The notes: a model not told the origin generated them from the sequence alone. DNA of 64,000 nt from Larkinella soli (GCF_003703975.1 NZ_QTJY01000013.1:158387-222386); one strand, 5' to 3'; counted from the first letter of the stretch, positions 8,895 through 17,745 are shown. Translations and numbers: made by a program.

Positions 8895-9494
8895 TTAAAT
8901 AACGGTTGCCTTCGCCGGTATCTTATTCTCCTGCAGAAAATCGTCTACCAGCTTCTGGGCTTTGGCCAGTGCATCCTCCAGGTGATCGTTGACCAGAATG
9001 ACGTCGAACTCGTCCTGAAAGCTCATTTCAAAATGAACCTTGAACAGGCGTTTGGACAGGCTGTCTTCCGTTTCGGTTCCGCGGGCCAGCAGGCGCTGCT
9101 TCAGGGTTTCTTCATCCGGCACCTTCACAAAGATAGCCAGTGCTTTATCCCCGTAATATTTTTTAAGTTTCAGACCGCCCTGCACATCGACGTCGAAGAG
9201 AACGTGCTTGCCGCTGTCCCAAACCCGCTGGATTTCCGATTTCAGCGTCCCGTAAAACGCACCGACATATACCTCTTCCCACTCAACGAACTCGTCGTTG
9301 TCGATCTTATCCTTAAATTCTTCGGGAGATAAAAAGTAGTAGTCTTTGCCGTTTTGTTCCGAACGTCCACGACGGTCGCGGGTACAGGCGGAGATGGAGA
9401 AACCCAGGTTCGGATTCGTTGTTAAAAGGTGCCTGACGATGGTGGTCTTGCCTGAACCTGAGGGAGCCGAAAAAATGATTAATTTACCTTCCAA
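8895..9494 (-). CDS. gmk: guanylate kinase with a TTG start
   Basis: Guanylate kinase phosphorylates GMP to GDP. The 199-residue protein has a P-loop, [10 protein letters not shown] (Ser-Gly-Ser-Gly-Lys-Thr at 12-17), followed by [22 protein letters not shown] (GMP-binding Ser, Arg and Tyr region, shown here only in part) and the lid segment. The start codon is TTG: the only in-frame upstream codons are GCA and GCG, and then the TAA stop of the preceding gene, which is in the same frame. The six-base gap suggests that gmk translation depends on ribosomes finishing the upstream gene. Confidence 0.95.
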   Translation of the reverse strand: MEGKLIIFSAPSGSGKTTIVRHLLTTNPNLGFSISACTRDRRGRSEQNGKDYYFLSPEEFKDKIDNDEFVEWEEVYVGAFYGTLKSEIQRVWDSGKHVLFDVDVQGGLKLKKYYGDKALAIFVKVPDEETLKQRLLARGTETEDSLSKRLFKVHFEMSFQDEFDVILVNDHLEDALAKAQKLVDDFLQENKIPAKATVI

Positions 9495-9500
9495 TGCCGC

Positions 9501-9737
9501 TTACTTTGCTATTCCTGACCGGATGGCTGCTGCAATCTTCTCCGGACAACACTTCTTCTCGACCTTCCCCTGCAGCGCTTCCTTGATGCATTTTTCGAGA
9601 TTGTACATATCGATGCAAGGCTTACAGGCATCCATATTCTGCCTGAAATGATCCTTTTCTGCTTCGGAAGCGCCCCCGTCCAGAATAGACTGGATTCTCT
9701 TCAGGCAATCTGCCTGGTGTTCACAGTGTTCTTTCAT
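9501..9737 (-). CDS. small Cys-rich protein, probable zinc-binding anti-sigma factor
   Basis: From the ATG at 9737 this is a 78-residue soluble protein. It has a helix and then His30 and Cys38-x2-Cys41 in an 'EKDHFRQNMDACKPC' setting, like the zinc-binding anti-sigma (ZAS) fold, plus further Cys at about 5, 11, 50, 60 and 61. The classical ZAS motif is H-x3-C-x2-C; here the position four residues before Cys38 is Asn34 and the nearest His is at 30. It lies directly downstream of an ECF sigma gene, the usual place for its inhibitor. An in-frame ATG at 9800 would add 21 residues but fits the family less well. The pairing with the sigma factor is inferred from position. Confidence 0.65.
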   Translation of the reverse strand: MKEHCEHQADCLKRIQSILDGGASEAEKDHFRQNMDACKPCIDMYNLEKCIKEALQGKVEKKCCPEKIAAAIRSGIAK

Positions 9738-9885
9738 GGGAGCAGTTGTCTGCTTACCCTCTTCACCAACCGAAGTTGATAAATGCAATGATCCCGACAT
9801 TGGAAAAATTTAATTTATTCCAGAAAATATTCTACATTATGTGACTTGCCCTAACAACCAAGTATAGTATCAAAAAAGTTTCAGA

Positions 9886-10500
9886 TTAGTCATCATTTTT
9901 ATTGTAACCCATTGAAGCCGCATATTCTTTCAGCTTATCCTTCAACAGGTTCCGGGCCCGGTGCAACCGGGAACGAACCGTACCGATGGGGATATCCAGG
10001 ATTTTGGCCATTTCCTCGTACGTAAATCCTTCGATGTCGCAGAGAATAATGACCGTCCGGAAATCGACCGGCAGCGAATTGAGGGCCGAGGCCACTTCGT
10101 CGCCGATCATATCCTGCACCGTTTCGAACCGCAGGTCCGTCGTGTGCTCGGTTTCGGAAGCTTCATCGGAGTTGTAGGTGGTTTCTACATCCTGGTAGTC
10201 AACCTTCGCCGGCTCCTTGCTTTTTTTCCGATAATCGTTGATGAAGCTATTCTTCAGAATGCGGAACAACCACGCTTTTGCGTTAGTTCCCTGCTCAAAT
10301 GAGGAAATAAAGCGAAACGCCTTTAAATACGTGTCCTGCACAAGGTCGTTGGCGTCATCTTCATCCATGGTCAACCGGAAGGCAAAGTTGTACATGGAGT
10401 CGATGTGCGGCATGAACTCTTTGTTGAAGACTTCGTACTTCTGTTCGTCGGTATACCCTTGGAGTTGCGTATCTGACATAATTTCGGGCATAGTCGTCAT
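9886..10500 (-). CDS. ECF (sigma-70 family) RNA polymerase sigma factor
   Basis: This 204-residue protein has region 2 (about 30-95: FAFRLTMDEDDANDLVQDTYLKAF, AWLFRILKNSFINDYRKK) and region 4 (about 135-195: LPVDFRTVIILCDIEGFTYEEMA, IPIGTVRSRLHRARNLLKDKL), separated by an acidic linker. This is the minimal ECF architecture, with no extra domain. It is followed at 85 bases by the Cys-rich candidate anti-sigma gene, so a redox- or zinc-responsive pair is plausible (inference). A -7-like box CAAAAGTA (minus strand TACTTTTG) lies at 10631-10638, 130 bases upstream, but its spacing to a TTG is long. Confidence 0.93.
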   Translation of the reverse strand: MTTMPEIMSDTQLQGYTDEQKYEVFNKEFMPHIDSMYNFAFRLTMDEDDANDLVQDTYLKAFRFISSFEQGTNAKAWLFRILKNSFINDYRKKSKEPAKVDYQDVETTYNSDEASETEHTTDLRFETVQDMIGDEVASALNSLPVDFRTVIILCDIEGFTYEEMAKILDIPIGTVRSRLHRARNLLKDKLKEYAASMGYNKNDD

Positions 10501-10778
10501 AAAATTACAAATTTGGAATAAATGGCAATCTGACGTTTGTCGGGATCAATGATTTCAGATGCCGGATTCGTAGGAATGTTTCATCAGGACAGCCGTTTAG
10601 CTCAGGAAAAACATTATTATATGGATAAAGCAAAAGTAAAACGCTAATGTTTTGGAGAATAAGCAAAAATCAATCCGGCCCTCGCAGCATGACTTAGACC
10701 TGCAAGGAACAGGACAAATTGGCAGGAAGCAAGTGCCGGGTGATGGGTGGTTGGTTGACCGGGATGGGTGGCTCTTTT

Positions 10779-11504
10779 CTACAGGGCAAACCATTTAATG
10801 ATCAGCCCCCCGATGACGGCCCCGACCAGCGGCCCCACGACGGGAATCCAGGCATAGCCCCAGTCGGAGGAACCCTTTCCGGGAATCGGCAGAAGGGCAT
10901 GGGCGATGCGGGGGCTCAGGTCCCGGGCCGGACTCATGGCATAGCCGGTCGTGCCGCCCAGCGAAAGCCCGATACTCCAGACCAGCACGCCCACCAGATA
11001 GGGACCGAGGCCGATGGCCAGCGCGCCGAGCGATTTAGCCGAAATACCGGCAATGCCGACGATCAGCGCCAGCGTGGCGACGGCTTCACTGATGAAATTG
11101 CTGCCGGTATTGCGGATGGCGGGACCGGTAGAAAAAACCGCCAGCTTCGTTCCGGGGTCGGCCGTAGCGGCCCAGTGGGGCATGTAAAACAACCAGACCA
11201 GCACCGCTCCCAGAAACGCCCCGATCATCTGGGCCGGAAGGTAGGCCGCCAGTTTGCTGTAATCGTCGGTAGCCACGGCAAAAGCCACCGTGACGGCCGG
11301 GTTCAGGTGGGCATCGATGCTGCCGAAGGCTTTGGCCACGAACACGCCCATGGTAACGGCGAACGCCCAGCCGGTGGTGATCACGATCCAGCCCGAGTTT
11401 TCGCCTTTGGTTTGTTTCAGCACGACATTGGCAACGACACCGTCGCCTAAAAGAATCAATACTAAGGTTCCGATAAGTTCACCAAGAAAAGGGGAAGACT
11501 GCAT
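10779..11504 (-). CDS. glpF: MIP family channel, glycerol-facilitator type
   Basis: This membrane channel of 241 residues has six predicted helices and two half-helices. The first half-helix motif is intact (HLNPAVTVAF). The second reads GYAMSPARDLSPR, so the usual Asn-Pro-Ala is Ser-Pro-Ala. The Asp after the second Arg (SPARDL) is the mark of glycerol facilitators as opposed to water-only aquaporins. The C-terminal part (GSSDWGYAWIPVVGPLVGA) is typical of the family. No glycerol kinase or glycerol-3-phosphate genes are nearby, so the natural substrate is not clear from context. It is transcribed toward the sigma-factor gene's upstream region, with divergent purB on its other side. Confidence 0.85.
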   Translation of the reverse strand: MQSSPFLGELIGTLVLILLGDGVVANVVLKQTKGENSGWIVITTGWAFAVTMGVFVAKAFGSIDAHLNPAVTVAFAVATDDYSKLAAYLPAQMIGAFLGAVLVWLFYMPHWAATADPGTKLAVFSTGPAIRNTGSNFISEAVATLALIVGIAGISAKSLGALAIGLGPYLVGVLVWSIGLSLGGTTGYAMSPARDLSPRIAHALLPIPGKGSSDWGYAWIPVVGPLVGAVIGGLIIKWFAL

Positions 11505-11607
11505 ACGAGGAAAGGATATACAATTTTTTCAGGTATAATTCATAAAACGGCGTCAATATACACGGAAATCGGCAAAGTCAACAAGGCGGGGATTGGCGTC
11601 CATGTCG

Positions 11608-11615
11608 TACCTTTG
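11608..11615 (+). promoter_or_regulatory. candidate -7 box of purB
   Basis: TACCTTTG (TAnnTTTG type) lies 21 bases before the purB ATG. There is no clear TTG at 19-21 bases upstream. Confidence 0.45.
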
Positions 11616-11635
11616 TGTTTTGGTAGACAAAACCT

Positions 11636-12976
11636 ATGCAACTTTCGGCACTGACTGCGCTCTCTCCGATCGACGGCCGCTATCGCCGTCAGGTGGAATC
11701 CCTGGCCACGTATTTTTCTGAATGGGGACTGATCCGGTACCGTATCCGGATCGAGATTGAATATTTTATCGAACTGTGCGAACTGCCCCTGCCCCAGCTG
11801 AAAGACATCGACCCCGCTATCTTTCCGCGGCTGCGCGGGCTGTATGAAAACTTCTCCGAAGCGGATGCGCTGCGGATCAAGGCCATCGAACGCGAAACCA
11901 ACCACGACGTCAAAGCCGTCGAATATTTTATCAAGGAAAAGCTGACCGATCTGGCCATCGGCGATCATCTGGAGTTCATCCACTTCGGCCTCACCTCGCA
12001 GGACATCAACAACACGGCCATTCCGCTGCTGCTCGACGATGCGCTGGAAACCGAAATCGAACCGCTGTACCGGCAGGTGTACGTGAAATTACAGGAGCTG
12101 TCCGAACGCTGGCGCGACATTCCGATGCTGGCCCGGACCCACGGTCAGCCGGCTTCCCCGACCCGGCTTGGAAAAGAATTCCTCGTCTTCTGCGAACGGA
12201 TCGAGAAACAGCTTTACCTGCTGACCGACATTCCGGTATCGGCAAAATTCGGCGGGGCTACCGGTAACTTCAATGCCCACTATGTGGCCTATCCCGACGT
12301 CAACTGGGCCGGCTTCGGCGACGATTTCGTCCGGAAGCTGGGCCTCGACCGTAGCCGCCATACCACCCAGATCGAGCACTACGATATGCTCGCGGCTACC
12401 CTGGACGCCTATAAACGACTGAATACCATCCTGATCGACCTCGACCGCGACATCTGGACCTACGTTTCGCTCAACTACTTCAAACAGAAAATCAGGGAGG
12501 GCGAAGTCGGCTCCTCGGCCATGCCGCATAAGGTGAACCCCATCGACTTCGAAAACTCGGAAGGCAATCTGGGCATTGCCAACGCCCTGTTCGAGCATCT
12601 GTCGGCCAAACTGCCCATTTCGAGGCTCCAGCGCGACCTGACGGACTCGACCGTGCTTCGCAACCTCGGCGTACCGTTCGCTCACTCGGCCATTGCCCTG
12701 AAAGCCCTGCTGAAAGGGCTTGAAAAACTGGAACTGAACGAAGCCGCCCTGAAAGCCGACCTGGAGGATAACTGGGCCGTGGTGGCTGAAGGGATTCAAA
12801 CGATTCTCCGCCGGGAAGGATATCCCAAACCGTACGAAGCGCTGAAGGCGCTGACCCGCAAAAATGAAAAGATCACGGAAACCACGATGCGGGAGTTTAT
12901 CGACGGGCTCCATGTGGACGAAAAAGTGAAAACGGAGCTGAGGGCAATAACACCGTATAATTACACGGGTATCTGA
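11636..12976 (+). CDS. purB: adenylosuccinate lyase
   Basis: PurB splits SAICAR and adenylosuccinate, releasing fumarate, in purine synthesis. The 446-residue protein starts MQLSALTALSPIDGRY and carries the fumarase-superfamily signature GSSAMPHKVNP at about 292-302. Other expected pieces are KAIERETNHDVKAVEYFIKEKL and, at the N-terminal third, THGQPASPTRLGKE with the catalytic His. The sequence fits the form of PurB found in gammaproteobacteria and Bacteroidota. A 40-base perfect palindromic terminator follows it. Confidence 0.97.
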   Translation: MQLSALTALSPIDGRYRRQVESLATYFSEWGLIRYRIRIEIEYFIELCELPLPQLKDIDPAIFPRLRGLYENFSEADALRIKAIERETNHDVKAVEYFIKEKLTDLAIGDHLEFIHFGLTSQDINNTAIPLLLDDALETEIEPLYRQVYVKLQELSERWRDIPMLARTHGQPASPTRLGKEFLVFCERIEKQLYLLTDIPVSAKFGGATGNFNAHYVAYPDVNWAGFGDDFVRKLGLDRSRHTTQIEHYDMLAATLDAYKRLNTILIDLDRDIWTYVSLNYFKQKIREGEVGSSAMPHKVNPIDFENSEGNLGIANALFEHLSAKLPISRLQRDLTDSTVLRNLGVPFAHSAIALKALLKGLEKLELNEAALKADLEDNWAVVAEGIQTILRREGYPKPYEALKALTRKNEKITETTMREFIDGLHVDEKVKTELRAITPYNYTGI

Positions 12977-12990
12977 ACAGCCCCTACGAC

Positions 12991-13030
12991 AGAAAACCGC
13001 TTCCCGCACCGGTGCGGGAAGCGGTTTTCT
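12991..13030. terminator. bidirectional intrinsic terminator between purB and proC
   Basis: A perfect 20+20 base inverted repeat (AGAAAACCGCTTCCCGCACC and its complement) has no unpaired centre, so the real hairpin would form with a small ACCGGT-type loop. A/T runs flank both sides. It lies between the purB stop and the convergent proC stop, so it can serve both genes. Confidence 0.9.
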
Positions 13031-13036
13031 TTATTC

Positions 13037-13840
13037 TCAGGCTTTGGAAAGCTCCGTCGCGCGGACCTGGGCGGCTTTGATGCCCGCAACCAGCGTGTCC
13101 GACAGGGCGCCCTCCTCAAACCGCTTCAGGGCCGCTTCCGTCGTTCCTCCCTTGGAAGCTACGGCCTTGATCAGTTCATCCAGCGATTTATCGGCGGTGT
13201 TGATCAGGTGAAAAGCCCCGAGCATGGTCTGTTTGACCAGCAGAGTCGAAACCGCATCCTCGAAGCCCATCTGCTTCCCGGCCTCCACCATCGCTTTGAC
13301 GATGTAGTAGAAATAAGCCGGGCCGCTTCCGCTCAGGGCCGTGACGGCATCCAGCATCGACTCGTCTTCCAGAAAAATGGACCGCCCGGTCGCGTTGATC
13401 AGGTTCTCCACCCTCCGGAGGTGGTTCATATCGACCTCCTTAGCGGCCGTAAAGCCGGTGATCCCCATGCCCAGCATGGCCGGGGTGTTCGGCATCGCCC
13501 GAATGACGAGCCGGTGGTTCAGCTTCTCCTGAATGGTCGCGATCGGAATACCGGCCATGATGGACAACACGATCTGCCGGGGCTGCACCGCAGCACGAAG
13601 GGCCTCATGCACGCCGTTGAAATCCTGGGGTTTGACCGAGAGAATGATCAGGTCGTAGTCGGCCACGCGCGGCCCGATCGTATCGACGACGACGCCGGCT
13701 TTTTCGGCTTTCAGGGCTTCGGACCGGTCGGTGCTTTTCTCGATCAGCAGCAGGTCGTCTTTTTTTACCAGATCATACTGCAAAAACGACTTGGCGAAGG
13801 CCATACCCATATTTCCGCATCCGACGATAGCAACTTTCAT
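13037..13840 (-). CDS. proC: pyrroline-5-carboxylate reductase
   Basis: ProC makes proline from pyrroline-5-carboxylate with NAD(P)H. The 267-residue protein has an N-terminal Rossmann dinucleotide motif (VGCGNMG at 6-12), the 'ALSGSGPAYFYYIVKAM' segment around the substrate site and the C-terminal P5CR signature (ASKGGTTEAALKRFEE). A candidate -7 box (minus strand TATTTTTG, 13869-13876) is 29 bases upstream of the start. Confidence 0.96.
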   Translation of the reverse strand: MKVAIVGCGNMGMAFAKSFLQYDLVKKDDLLLIEKSTDRSEALKAEKAGVVVDTIGPRVADYDLIILSVKPQDFNGVHEALRAAVQPRQIVLSIMAGIPIATIQEKLNHRLVIRAMPNTPAMLGMGITGFTAAKEVDMNHLRRVENLINATGRSIFLEDESMLDAVTALSGSGPAYFYYIVKAMVEAGKQMGFEDAVSTLLVKQTMLGAFHLINTADKSLDELIKAVASKGGTTEAALKRFEEGALSDTLVAGIKAAQVRATELSKA

Positions 13841-13877
13841 GTTGGTGGTTCAAAGAGGTGAATGGGCGCAAAAATAA

Positions 13878-13904
13878 CCGGTAAGGTTCTGAAAACCTTA
13901 CCGG
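13878..13904 (-). terminator. hairpin downstream of the TlpA-like gene
   Basis: CCGGTAAGGTT and its complement form an 11-base stem around a 5-base loop. On the minus strand it is followed by TTATTTTTG. It sits between the TlpA-like gene and proC, with a second hairpin just upstream, so the two probably act in tandem. The T-rich tract overlaps the candidate proC -7 box. Confidence 0.7.
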
Positions 13905-13935
13905 CCCGGTATTTAAGCCGCAACTCCGGAAAAAA

Positions 13936-13961
13936 GCCCGCCGGGATGCTTCCCGGCGGGC
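13936..13961 (-). terminator. intrinsic terminator of the TlpA-like gene
   Basis: GCCCGCCGGGA pairs with its complement over 11 bases around a 4-base loop. On the minus strand a TTTTTT run follows directly. It begins 24 bases past the stop codon of the TlpA-like gene. Confidence 0.85.
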
Positions 13962-13984
13962 CTGAATCCTTTGGCCTGGTGCCT

Positions 13985-15112
13985 TTATTTGAGAATTTCC
14001 TCCAGCTTCTGCTCCAGCGCCTGACCGCGCAGGTTCTTGGCGATGATCTTGCCGTCCTTGTCCAGCAGGAAAGTCGCCGGGATGGCCGTAATGCCGTATT
14101 GCTGAGCCGCGGCCGACTGCCAGAACTTCAGGTCCGAGACATGCGTCCAGGTGAGGCCGTCTTTTTCGATGGCTTTCTGCCAGTTTGACTTATCGCGGTC
14201 CAGCGACACGCCGTAAATCTCGAAGCCCTTGTCTTTGAACTTGTTGTACATCCGCACCACGTTCGGGTTTTCCATGCGGCAGGGGCCGCACCACGACGCC
14301 CAGAAGTCGATCAGCACGTATTTACCGCGCAGCGACGACAGGCTGACCGGCTGCCCCTGGGGATTATTGAGCTTGATATCGGGAGCTACCGAGCCTACCA
14401 TGACGCCCCGCATCCGGGTAATGTTCCCGATGAAGGCCTGGGCCTGGCGGCCGTTGGGCTTTTCCTGTTCAAACCGGCGGGCCAGCGCATCCAGCGTCGC
14501 AAAATCGTTGTCGGGGTTCAGGAAGTTCGTCGCGAAGAGTGCCACCAGCGAGGTGCCCATCTCGGGCAGCAGCTGCTTGACGCTTTCGGTAAACTGCCTG
14601 CTGGCGCCTTCGTATTCCTGCTGGATCTTCTCGATCCGCTTGTTGTCTTTCTTCTGCTCCGCTTCACTATACTGCGACTGCCAGGCTTTCGACTTCTCCT
14701 GCATATCGGAATAGAGCGCCATCAGCTTCTGGTAATACTCCATGTTTCTGGAGCCTTTCACTTCCGTTTTTTTCCGATCTTTAGCGTCGATCGATACGTC
14801 GAAGGTTTCACCGCCTTCCACCAGCAGGCCGACACGCTGCTGATTGGCCACGTTGAGCTGGAAAAAACTTCCGCCCTCGGATTCGCGGCCTTTGAAGGTA
14901 AACCGGCCGCTGCCGTCGACCTGGGTGGAATCGAGCCGCCGGGCGGGCTGCCCTCCTGCTTCCAGATAAATCTTTCCGTCCAGCGGTCCGTTCTTTACCG
15001 TTCCGTTGACGGTGAATTCCTTTCCTGCCTCCTGAGCGGCAACGGCAAACGGCAGTGCCAGCCCCAGCAGAGCAGTGGCAACCATCCGGTTTTTCTTAAT
15101 AATCGTTTTCAT
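13985..15112 (-). CDS. TlpA-like periplasmic thioredoxin with N-terminal DUF4369-like domain
   Basis: This exported thiol-disulfide protein of 375 residues has a signal peptide ending Ala-Val-Ala-Ala, followed by Gln. The N-terminal part (about 30-125) is a beta-rich domain like DUF4369 (VNGTVKNGPLDGKIYLEAG). A helical linker rich in Gln/Lys/Glu follows (about 125-225), and the C-terminal thioredoxin/AhpC-like domain has a WCGPC motif at 274-278. A cis-Pro segment (TAIPATFLLDKDGKI) is also present. The same architecture is common in Bacteroidota. It may supply reductant to periplasmic thiol proteins or cytochrome biogenesis; its partner is not known. Confidence 0.87.
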   Translation of the reverse strand: MKTIIKKNRMVATALLGLALPFAVAAQEAGKEFTVNGTVKNGPLDGKIYLEAGGQPARRLDSTQVDGSGRFTFKGRESEGGSFFQLNVANQQRVGLLVEGGETFDVSIDAKDRKKTEVKGSRNMEYYQKLMALYSDMQEKSKAWQSQYSEAEQKKDNKRIEKIQQEYEGASRQFTESVKQLLPEMGTSLVALFATNFLNPDNDFATLDALARRFEQEKPNGRQAQAFIGNITRMRGVMVGSVAPDIKLNNPQGQPVSLSSLRGKYVLIDFWASWCGPCRMENPNVVRMYNKFKDKGFEIYGVSLDRDKSNWQKAIEKDGLTWTHVSDLKFWQSAAAQQYGITAIPATFLLDKDGKIIAKNLRGQALEQKLEEILK

Positions 15113-15130
15113 ACGCTTGAGGTATTTTGA

Positions 15131-16594
15131 CTACAGGGCCAGTGATTTCTGAATCAGTTCGTTCGTCAGCTTCGGGTCGGCGCTGCCTTTCGATTTTTTC
15201 ATTACTTCGCCGACAAACAGACCCAGCAGCCCTTTTTTGCCTTTTTTGTATTCTTTGACCTTGTCGGGCCAGGCAGCCAGTACTTCATCTACCAACGCTA
15301 GCAGCGAGTCGGTATTGCTGTTCTGCAGCAAATTCTGCTCCCGTGCGACCTGCTCCGCCGATTTCTCCGGCTGTTCGATCAGTACCGGAAACATCCGCTG
15401 ACTGGCCGTCGAGAAGCTTACCTGTCCGGAATCGACCAGATTGATCAGCTCCGCCAGCTTGTCGGCCGGGAGCGGAAACTGCTGCTCCCGCAGGTTCTTT
15501 TCGGAGGTCTGGGCTTTGACCGGACCCATGATCCAGTTTGAAGCCGCCTTGTAATTGGCGGTCCGGGTGCAGACGGCCTCGAAATAATCGGCCAGCTCCC
15601 GGGCGTCCGAGATCAGGGCCGCATCATATTCGGGCAGACCGTAATGGGCCAGCAGTTTCTCGTAGCGTTCTTTCGGCAGGGCAGGCATCCCGGCGCGGAT
15701 TTCGGCCAGCCACTCGTCGGAAATGACGACGGGGCTAAGATCCGGATCGGGAAAATACCGGTAATCGTTCATCGTCTCCTTTACCCGCATGCCGGCCGTC
15801 TGGCCCGTAGCGGCATCGAACATCCGCGTTTCCTGAATGATCGGCTGCCCGGTTTCGATGGCTTCGATCTGCCGCCGGAACTCGGTTTCGATGGCCCGCT
15901 GGACGTTGCGGATGGAGTTCATGTTTTTCACTTCCACCTTCGTGCCGAGCCGTTCCTCCCCTTTCAGCCGGACCGAGATGTTGACGTCGCAGCGCAGGGA
16001 GCCTTCTTCCATGTTGCCGTCGCAGATGTCCAGATACCGGACCAGCCGACGCACCTCGGTCAGGTAAGCCGCGGCTTCCTCTCCGCTCCGGATCACCGGG
16101 TCCGTCACCATTTCGATCAGCGGGGTACCGGCGCGGTTATAATCCAGCCAGGTATCCCACTGGCCGGCCTCGTGAATGGACTTCCCGGCATCTTCCTCCA
16201 GGTGAATGTGGTGCAGCCGGACAGCTTTCTCAAGGGTCTGCCCTCCGGCATCCCGGAACCGGACCGGCACTTCGCCCCCGACGCAGACCGGCGTCTTATC
16301 CTGCGAGAGCTGGTAGCCCTTCGGCAGGTCCGGGTAGAAGTAATTTTTACGGGCAAAAAGGTTGTATTGGGTAATGGTGGAACGGCAGGCCAGCCCCATC
16401 CGGACGGCCAGTTCAACCGCCTTCCGGTTCAGCTTCGGCAGCGTTCCGGGATGGCCAAGCGTAATGACGCTGATATTGGTATTCGGTTCACTGCCGAACT
16501 GATTGGAGTCGGCGGCAAAGATTTTGGTGGCGGTCAGCAGCTGACAATGCACTTCCAGACCAATAACCATTTCATATTTCTCCAAAACCTCCAT
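15131..16594 (-). CDS. gatB: Asp/Glu-tRNA amidotransferase subunit B
   Basis: GatB is the kinase/tRNA-binding subunit of GatCAB, which amidates misacylated Glu-tRNA-Gln (and Asp-tRNA-Asn). From the ATG at 16594 the protein has 487 residues and begins MEVLEKYEMVIGLEVHCQL, as in the family. It contains ARKNYFYPDLPKGYQLSQ, EDAGKSIH, LDYNRAGTPLIEMVTDP and a C-terminal YqeY-like domain. The ORF extends 14 codons upstream, but the conserved start is internal. A candidate -7 box (minus strand TATCTTTG, 16674-16681) is about 80 bases upstream. gatA and gatC are not in the window. Confidence 0.96.
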   Translation of the reverse strand: MEVLEKYEMVIGLEVHCQLLTATKIFAADSNQFGSEPNTNISVITLGHPGTLPKLNRKAVELAVRMGLACRSTITQYNLFARKNYFYPDLPKGYQLSQDKTPVCVGGEVPVRFRDAGGQTLEKAVRLHHIHLEEDAGKSIHEAGQWDTWLDYNRAGTPLIEMVTDPVIRSGEEAAAYLTEVRRLVRYLDICDGNMEEGSLRCDVNISVRLKGEERLGTKVEVKNMNSIRNVQRAIETEFRRQIEAIETGQPIIQETRMFDAATGQTAGMRVKETMNDYRYFPDPDLSPVVISDEWLAEIRAGMPALPKERYEKLLAHYGLPEYDAALISDARELADYFEAVCTRTANYKAASNWIMGPVKAQTSEKNLREQQFPLPADKLAELINLVDSGQVSFSTASQRMFPVLIEQPEKSAEQVAREQNLLQNSNTDSLLALVDEVLAAWPDKVKEYKKGKKGLLGLFVGEVMKKSKGSADPKLTNELIQKSLAL

Positions 16595-16673
16595 CGATGC
16601 CCTGAATGCTGGTGAACCGGCTTTTTCAAATACCATAAAACCGTACTGAATGCTGAAAAAAGGTAATAATCAA

Positions 16674-16681
16674 CAAAGATA
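16674..16681 (-). promoter_or_regulatory. candidate -7 box of gatB
   Basis: The minus strand reads TATCTTTG, a TAnnTTTG match, about 80 bases before the chosen gatB start. No TTG is seen at the expected -33 place. Confidence 0.4.
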
Positions 16682-16820
16682 CGGTTTTTGGCCGGAATGG
16701 CAGGCCCTCGGGCGGTCATTTCGGACAGGGAACGGGCCGGGCAGGCCTTCGGCATCCGGACGAAAACCCACCGGTTGCAGCCGCATCGGTACGGATATGG
16801 AAAGGACGGCCTAAAAGTCG

Positions 16821-17657
16821 TCAGATGACGTTCAGCCGGAAGCGGACGTAGGTCTGGGCCAGCAGCGCAATTTTCTTCATATCCGGCACCCGGACCCGCT
16901 CCTGCTGAATCCGGGAGGCCGGAATCTGTTTGATTTTACTGAACAGGGTGCGGTAGTAGGTGTAGGCCAGGTGAACGCCCATCCGGGCGCCACGGGGCAG
17001 GTTCATGATCCCGACGAGAGCCTCGTCGAAGTCGCGCTGGATGTCTTCCTCGATCAACTGCTTGGCATCTCTGGTAAAATCACCGAAATCCACCCCCGGA
17101 AAATAGACCCGGCCCCGGTCGACGTAATCGCTCTTCAGGTCGCGCAGGAAGTTGACCTTCTGGAAAGCCGCCCCGAGCTTGCGGGCCGGTTCCTTCAGCC
17201 GGTCGAACATGGCCTCGTCGCCTTCGCAGAACACCCGCAGGCACATCAGACCCACCACTTCCGCCGAGCCGTAGATGTATTCCTGATAGCCGAGGTCGTT
17301 GTATTCGTTAACATACAGGTCCATTTCCATGCTTTTCAGAAATGCATCGATCAGGGACCGCTCAATGTGGTATTGCCGGACTACCCGCTGGAACGAATGC
17401 AGAATAGGATTGAGGCTGATGCCGTCGCGGAGGGCTTCGTCGGTGTCCTGGCGGAATTTTTCGAGCAGGTATTTCTGGTCGTAATCGTAGAAGGTGTCCA
17501 CGATCTCGTCGGCATAGCGGACAAACCCGTAGATGCTGTAGATAGGGTCGTGAAATCGTCGATCCAGGGTTTTGATCCCTAAGGTAAACGAGGTACTGTA
17601 CTGCTCCGTGACCAGCCTGCTGCACTCGACGGAGGTTCGGTTGAATAACTCTAACAT
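16821..17657 (-). CDS. crtB: phytoene synthase
   Basis: CrtB condenses two geranylgeranyl diphosphates to phytoene. The 278-residue protein is a trans-isoprenyl diphosphate synthase fold with both Asp-rich motifs: DEIVD at about 50-54 and RDLKSD at about 172-177 (within VNFLRDLKSDYVDRGRVYFP). The second motif is placed as usual for phytoene synthases, and length is typical. It lies 88 bases downstream of crtI, in the same direction, forming a two-gene carotenoid unit. Squalene/hydroxysqualene synthase is the alternative but less likely next to crtI. Confidence 0.9.
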   Translation of the reverse strand: MLELFNRTSVECSRLVTEQYSTSFTLGIKTLDRRFHDPIYSIYGFVRYADEIVDTFYDYDQKYLLEKFRQDTDEALRDGISLNPILHSFQRVVRQYHIERSLIDAFLKSMEMDLYVNEYNDLGYQEYIYGSAEVVGLMCLRVFCEGDEAMFDRLKEPARKLGAAFQKVNFLRDLKSDYVDRGRVYFPGVDFGDFTRDAKQLIEEDIQRDFDEALVGIMNLPRGARMGVHLAYTYYRTLFSKIKQIPASRIQQERVRVPDMKKIALLAQTYVRFRLNVI

Positions 17658-17745
17658 ACCGGTTTTAGGTTGGGCCGGGTCCGCCTGGGGAGCCAGACAC
17701 GGCGGTCGTGGTTTTTTGGGTTACTACGGTCGGTTACGCTGTATT

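Noticed and set aside
10597..10794. 65-residue frame upstream of the sigma gene
   Set aside because: Its composition is not protein-like and it overlaps the end of the MIP channel gene.
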